DNA from: an uncultured Acetatifactor sp.
GTDB taxonomy: Bacteria; Bacillota; Clostridia; Lachnospirales; Lachnospiraceae
Assembly: GCA_934394515.1 (NCBI GenBank)
Contig: CAKRRU010000119.1
Location: 1 to 6,966 of the forward strand
Direction of reading: 5' to 3'
DNA: 6,966 nt
Each line of letters opens with the position of its first letter. Within the stretch, counting starts at the first letter, position 1. Shown here piece after piece: positions 6,051-6,966 of the stretch. The notes under the pieces are model-generated. The model searched no databases, was not told where the DNA came from, and saw nothing but the letters and a program-made list of their open reading frames with translations. Made by a program: the position numbers and the translations under genes.

Positions 6051-6914
6051 ATGAAATATTATCTTGCCCCCATGGAGGGACTGACCACTTATAATTTTCG
6101 CACTAACTGGAACCGCTGTTACGGCGGCATGGACAAATATTTTACCCCTTTTATCTCCAATCGGCACATGAACAGCAGAGAACGCAACGATGTGCTTCCG
6201 GAACATAATGTGGGCATGTACACCGTACCGCAGATCCTGACCAATAAGGCGGAGGAATTTCTGTCGCTGGCAGAGCAGCTGGCCGGATATGGCTACCACG
6301 AGGTCAATCTGAATCTGGGCTGCCCTTCTGGAACAGTGGTAGCAAGAAACCGCGGTGCCGGATTCTTAGGTACGCCCCGGGAACTGGAGACTTTTCTGGA
6401 CGAAATTTTTGAAAAATGCCCGTTGAAAATTTCCATTAAAACCCGCATCGGCATGGAATGTCCTGATGAGTGGGCTCCGTTACTGAAAATGTATCAAAAA
6501 TTCCCCATGAAGGAACTGATCATTCACCCCAGACTGCAAAAGGAAGGTTACAAGGGGACACCCCATCTGGAAGCTTTCGCAGAGGCGGTGGAAGCCCTGC
6601 AATGTCCGCTGTGCTATAACGGGGATATTACCTCTCCGGAGTCGCTAACGCAGATTCTTACGAAGCTTCCCAGTATCGATACGGTCATGATCGGCCGGGG
6701 AATTTTGCAGAATCCGGGATTATTGCAGGAATTAAAGGCTGCCTCCACGGAGAGTGTTGCGCTGCCGTCTTGTGAAGAGCGGCTGGCTGTCCTAAAGGAA
6801 TTCCACAGTTCCCTTCTGACGGGATATCAGGAGATCATGTCTGGTGATACCAATACACTGTATAAAATGAAAGATCTCTGGACTTTCTTAAGCCACAGAT
6901 GCCAGCGACTATAA
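6051..6914 (+). CDS. dus: tRNA-dihydrouridine synthase (Dus family), C-terminus altered by a frameshift
   Basis: Flavoenzyme that reduces specific uridines in tRNA to dihydrouridine using FMN and NAD(P)H. From ATG 6051 it has 287 residues. APMEGLT (6-12) starts the FMN-binding TIM barrel, and NLGCPSGTVV (88-97) holds the catalytic Cys91. IKTRIGM (129-135), IIHPRLQKEGYKG (157-169), YNGDI (189-193) and IGRGILQNP (214-222) are the other barrel signatures. The C-terminal helical part reads normally to about KMKDLWTFL (272-280), then ends in SHRCQRL and a stop. The expected family tail is found one frame over, so the last seven or so residues are probably out-of-frame. A GTG at 6012 is in frame, but its N-terminal extension is unlike the family, so ATG 6051 is preferred, with a weak AAAGG about 12 nt before it. 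The barrel looks intact, but tRNA binding may be impaired. Which Dus subgroup is not certain. Confidence 0.88.
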   Translation: MKYYLAPMEGLTTYNFRTNWNRCYGGMDKYFTPFISNRHMNSRERNDVLPEHNVGMYTVPQILTNKAEEFLSLAEQLAGYGYHEVNLNLGCPSGTVVARNRGAGFLGTPRELETFLDEIFEKCPLKISIKTRIGMECPDEWAPLLKMYQKFPMKELIIHPRLQKEGYKGTPHLEAFAEAVEALQCPLCYNGDITSPESLTQILTKLPSIDTVMIGRGILQNPGLLQELKAASTESVALPSCEERLAVLKEFHSSLLTGYQEIMSGDTNTLYKMKDLWTFLSHRCQRL

Positions 6915-6966
6915 GCTGGCCGTCAATGCGTTATTCCGGGAGTGCGCATTGAAGTCGGAGAATTCT
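6892..6966 (+). pseudogene. Out-of-frame C-terminal remnant of the dus gene, running to the window edge
   Basis: In the frame one base ahead of dus, 6892-6966 is open and reads ATDASDYKLAVNALFRE followed by CALKSENS. The DYxxAVxxLFRE pattern is what I recall at the end of this Dus type. The bases just before (6889-6891) read TAA in this frame. This places the junction near 6889-6891, with roughly 14-20 expected residues missing between WTFL and this tail. It is therefore a frameshifting deletion rather than a simple one-base indel. The tail length beyond 6966 is unknown. Confidence 0.6.

Noticed and set aside
5814..6299. Upstream extension of the methyltransferase frame on the minus strand
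   Set aside because: It runs antisense through dus and through the methyltransferase promoter. ATG 5813 has a ribosome site, and the residues before it do not resemble a methyltransferase.
6960..6965. GAATTC at the right edge as a mark of a cloning junction
   Set aside because: One six-base site at a window edge is expected by chance and nothing else suggests vector sequence.

Overview
The window looks like chromosomal DNA from an anaerobic gut Firmicute, most likely a Lachnospiraceae-type clostridium. This is inferred from moderate GC content, AGGAGG-type ribosome binding sites, a gcvT-type glycine riboswitch, a 7TM-DISM/GGDEF sensor of a kind common in that family, a C69 dipeptidase and a cytosolic GH28 pectinase. 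No phylogenetic marker is present, so the family is a guess. There is no phage, IS, integrase, CRISPR or tRNA signal.

Left end (1-300): a glycine riboswitch aptamer on the minus strand, with its own extended -10 promoter, controls a gene off the left edge. A divergent promoter on the plus strand serves a membrane diguanylate cyclase (300-1964). Its -10 box lies so close to the preferred ATG that the mRNA is probably leaderless. The region between the two promoters carries three CATTGAT copies and a short dyad.

Middle (1965-5813): a terminator-like hairpin (2048-2081) separates the cyclase from three minus-strand genes. In transcription order these are a class I SAM-dependent methyltransferase (5813-5133), a GH28 polygalacturonase-family hydrolase without a signal peptide (5009-3699), and a C69 Ntn-type dipeptidase (3626-2154). 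The gaps are 123 and 72 nt, so partial co-transcription is possible. Weak internal signals suggest the genes may also be uncoupled: a candidate GH28 promoter, and a small hairpin plus T-run before the dipeptidase. The hydrolase and peptidase would both work in the cytosol on small imported substrates (oligogalacturonides, dipeptides). No shared pathway with the methyltransferase can be shown.

Right end (5814-6966): a divergent promoter region leads to a tRNA-dihydrouridine synthase (6051-6914). Its catalytic domain looks intact, but the reading frame breaks near its C-terminus. The expected C-terminal tail continues in the +1 frame to the window edge, which indicates a small frameshifting deletion.

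I found no convincing new multi-gene system. The points most worth checking are the broken Dus C-terminus, the near-leaderless cyclase transcript, and the overlapping opposed -10 boxes at 5886-5894.
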